A program made the translations under genes and the position numbers. From Flavobacteriales bacterium (GTDB lineage: Bacteria > Bacteroidota > Bacteroidia > Flavobacteriales_E > Vicingaceae): a stretch of 64,000 nucleotides of DNA. Of the stretch, positions 62,064-64,000 are shown in pieces (within the stretch, counting starts at the first letter, position 1; the number at the start of each line of letters is the position of its first letter). Location: positions 558,001-622,000 of the forward strand of contig JACJZB010000001.1 in the NCBI GenBank assembly GCA_020635815.1. The letters are read 5' to 3'. Under the pieces are notes generated by a model. It ran no database searches. It worked only from the letters and a program-made list of their open reading frames with translations, and was not told the origin of the DNA.

Positions 62064-63257
62064 TTATTCTACATAAAGTACCAAACCTTTTAAATATTCA
62101 CCTTCAGGGTGGTAAATGTTTACTGGATGGTCGGCTGGTTGTGATAAATGATGTAGAACCCTTACGTTTCTTCCAACCTCAATAGCAGCAGCAGTAATCG
62201 TGTCATAAAATAATTTTCTATTCACAGCTTGCGAACAAGAAAAAGTAAATAAAATTCCACCGGGTTTAATTTGTTTTAAAGCCATTGCATTTAACCTTTT
62301 GTAGCCTTGAACAGCATTGTGTTTGGCCTTTTGATTTTTTGCGTAAGCAGGAGGGTCGAGAATAATTACATCATAATCAATGGTATTGTCTTTTAGATAA
62401 TCTAAAGTGTCAGAGGTAAAAGATTTATGTTTTTTTAACTTGTTTAAAGTAACATTTGCATCGGTTAAGTCAATTGCTTTTTGTGAGCTATCCACAGAAT
62501 GGACCTCTTTTGCACCAGCTTTTAAAGCAGAAATTGAAAAACCTCCCGAATAACAAAAGGTATTCAATACTTTTTTGTTTTTAGAAAAATCGCCAATCAA
62601 TTTTCTATTTTCTCTTTGATCCAAAAAGAAGCCAGTTTTTTGTCCGTTTATCCAATCTAAGTTGAAATCACAACCGTATTCAGTACCAATTAAATTAACT
62701 TCTCCATCTTGGAAAAGGTATTCGTTTTCTACTTGTAAGTTGGTTTGTTTGGCTAAGCTTTCAGCACTTTTATTATAAATTGCCGTTAACTTTTTACCGT
62801 AAACATTTTTTAAAGCTTCTACAATAAAATTAATATTGTTGTAAATACTAATGGTATGTGCTTGAATTACGGCAGTTCCATTATAAAAATCGATAATTAA
62901 GCCAGGGATACCATCGCCTTCAGCATGCATTAAACGATACATGTTAGTTGATGGGTTTTCGGTTAATCCTAAACTTTCTCTCACATTAAAAGCTGATTGT
63001 ACTTTTTTAGTCCAAAACTTTTGGTTGATGACTGTTTTTTCAAAAGAAATTACACGAACAGCTATGGTAGCATCACTGAAATAACCCAATGCTAAAAATT
63101 TATTTTTAGCATTAACTACTTCAACTAATTCTCCTTCGATAGGAGCTTCTCCAGTATCGCTAATTATTCGGTTAATCGCACCCGAAAACACCCAAGGGTG
63201 TTTTCGTTCTAGCGATTTTTCTTTATCTCTATGAAGTACAATCGTTTTTAATTCCAT
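62064..63257 (-). CDS. Class I SAM-dependent rRNA methyltransferase, RlmI-like
   Basis: 397 residues. PUA domain at the N-terminus (KSLERKHPWVFSGAINRI), central EEHEE-like domain (about 75-170), and C-terminal Rossmann methyltransferase (about 200-397) with VLNTFCYSGGFSISAL for SAM binding and VIILDPPAYAKNQ and FTFSCSQAV for catalysis. E. coli RlmI makes m5C1962 of 23S rRNA; this subgroup is very likely the same. Start at ATG 63257. Confidence 0.9.
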   Translation of the reverse strand: MELKTIVLHRDKEKSLERKHPWVFSGAINRIISDTGEAPIEGELVEVVNAKNKFLALGYFSDATIAVRVISFEKTVINQKFWTKKVQSAFNVRESLGLTENPSTNMYRLMHAEGDGIPGLIIDFYNGTAVIQAHTISIYNNINFIVEALKNVYGKKLTAIYNKSAESLAKQTNLQVENEYLFQDGEVNLIGTEYGCDFNLDWINGQKTGFFLDQRENRKLIGDFSKNKKVLNTFCYSGGFSISALKAGAKEVHSVDSSQKAIDLTDANVTLNKLKKHKSFTSDTLDYLKDNTIDYDVIILDPPAYAKNQKAKHNAVQGYKRLNAMALKQIKPGGILFTFSCSQAVNRKLFYDTITAAAIEVGRNVRVLHHLSQPADHPVNIYHPEGEYLKGLVLYVE

Positions 63258-63290
63258 TTTACAAAGGAAAGAAAATAGTTGACGATTTTA

Positions 63291-64000
63291 TTACTTAATA
63301 GTATGATTTAAATTATGAAAAGTAAAAGCCCAAATATCTGCCCATTCACCAATCGATTTTTCTTTAGGTTTACCAGCTCCATGTCCTGCATTTACATCAA
63401 TTCTAACCATTACTGGCTTATCACCTTTTTGCTTGTGTTGTAGTTCTGATATAAACTTAAATGAGTGTGCTGGAACAACTCTATCGTCATGGTCGCCAGT
63501 TAAAACTAACGTAGCAGGATAGCTTGTTTCCTTAATGTTGTGTAATGGAGAGTATTTTATCAAATTGTCAAATTGCTCTTTATTATCACTGCTTCCAAAT
63601 TCAACTGCCCATGCCCAACCAATGGTAAATTTGTGGTATCTAAGCATATCTAACACACCAACACCTGGTAAAACAACGGCAGCTAAATCTGGTCGTTGAG
63701 TCATTACAGCACCCATTAATAAACCTCCGTTAGACCTTCCGTGTAAAGCCAATTTTTCGGTACTCGTGTAGTTGTTTGCTTTTAAATATTCTGCAGCAGC
63801 AATAAAGTCGTTAAATACATTTTGTTTGTTGTGCAACATGCCGGCTTTATGCCATTTTTCGCCATATTCACTTCCACCTCTAATGTTAGCAACAGCATAA
63901 ATACCTCCATTTTTCATGAAAACAGCATTTACTACACTAAAACTAGGAGTGATACTGATGTTGAATCCACCATAAGCATACAATAAACAAGGAGCATTGC
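63291..64000 (-). CDS. Prolyl oligopeptidase family serine peptidase (partial)
   Basis: The C-terminal catalytic domain only; the reading frame stays open to the right edge of the window (codons before the first shown residue read NAPCLLYAYGGFN), so the gene begins outside. Catalytic Ser in LHGRSNGGLLMGAV, Asp in LTGDHDDRVVPAHS and His in DVNAGHGAGKPK are all present. The S9A type cleaves after proline in short peptides. The stop is 34 bp from the RlmI start. Confidence 0.93.
   Translation of the reverse strand, partial: NAPCLLYAYGGFNISITPSFSVVNAVFMKNGGIYAVANIRGGSEYGEKWHKAGMLHNKQNVFNDFIAAAEYLKANNYTSTEKLALHGRSNGGLLMGAVMTQRPDLAAVVLPGVGVLDMLRYHKFTIGWAWAVEFGSSDNKEQFDNLIKYSPLHNIKETSYPATLVLTGDHDDRVVPAHSFKFISELQHKQKGDKPVMVRIDVNAGHGAGKPKEKSIGEWADIWAFTFHNLNHTIK

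Noticed and set aside
1..64000. tRNA, rRNA, CRISPR array, prophage, plasmid replication genes or restriction-modification genes.
   Set aside because: Read for on both strands; none found.

Overview
The window is AT-rich chromosomal DNA from a member of the Bacteroidota, most likely a free-living, Flavobacteriia-like bacterium. The evidence is: TAnnTTTG-type -7 boxes in place of E. coli-like promoters; little sign of Shine-Dalgarno sites; a surface protein with a type IX secretion C-terminal domain; a TonB-dependent receptor with a carboxypeptidase-regulatory-like N-terminus; many short lipoproteins; a long-form PurF; and families of short intergenic palindromes. I saw no tRNA, rRNA, CRISPR array, prophage or complete insertion sequence.

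Layout. 161-1669: an SF2 helicase. 1697-10344 (minus): a tripartite RND efflux system (TolC, MFP, RND), a PepSY-like periplasmic protein broken by an in-frame stop, a lipoprotein, and an OmpR-type two-component system that probably controls the neighbourhood. 10483-13448 (minus): a large T9SS-exported adhesin-like protein followed by three tiny genes and a terminator. 13673-15337 (minus): a TPR/LuxR-type regulator. 15458-22838: a complete his operon (GDCBHAF-IE) preceded by a classical transcription attenuator, made of a 19-residue leader peptide with five His codons, an antiterminator arm and a strong terminator. Short dispersed palindromes sit inside this operon; one is translated as the N-terminus of HisA and one supplies the C-terminus and stop of HisC. 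22894-26290: outer-membrane protein, lipoprotein, DUF2237 and SelO, the last three coupled by TAATG overlaps. 26291-27280: a scar region with a 25-bp perfect inverted repeat, a subtilase gene cut to its propeptide, and a deleted IS3-family (IS150-like) element. 27281-30746 (minus): NDP-forming acyl-CoA synthetase and tryptophanase behind a structured leader. 31030-38674: flavin/PLP-oxidase-like protein, 2-oxoglutarate oxygenase, TonB receptor, and an M16 peptidase pair. 38675-39463: gene-free, repeat-rich DNA. 39464-40906 (minus): an aldehyde dehydrogenase.

41016-52479 (plus) is the most interesting block. Two ArsR-type regulators share the same 20-bp operator. They frame Dps, a TauE/SafE sulfur exporter, a persulfide-dioxygenase-like MBL/rhodanese fusion, two single-domain rhodaneses, a second TolC/MFP/RND pump, a PII-like small protein, two small membrane proteins (DUF2892, DUF6132), thioredoxin and a rhodanese lipoprotein. 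It ends in a strong terminator. I read it as one reactive-sulfur handling and export locus; the coupling of the RND pump to sulfane-sulfur chemistry is inference from gene order.

52598-64000: purF, a TPR/HisKA_2 sensor kinase that overlaps it tail to tail, a RimB-like protease/RimK/M14 deacylase operon, an M13 metallopeptidase lipoprotein, two small envelope proteins, an RlmI-type rRNA methyltransferase, and a prolyl oligopeptidase cut by the window edge.
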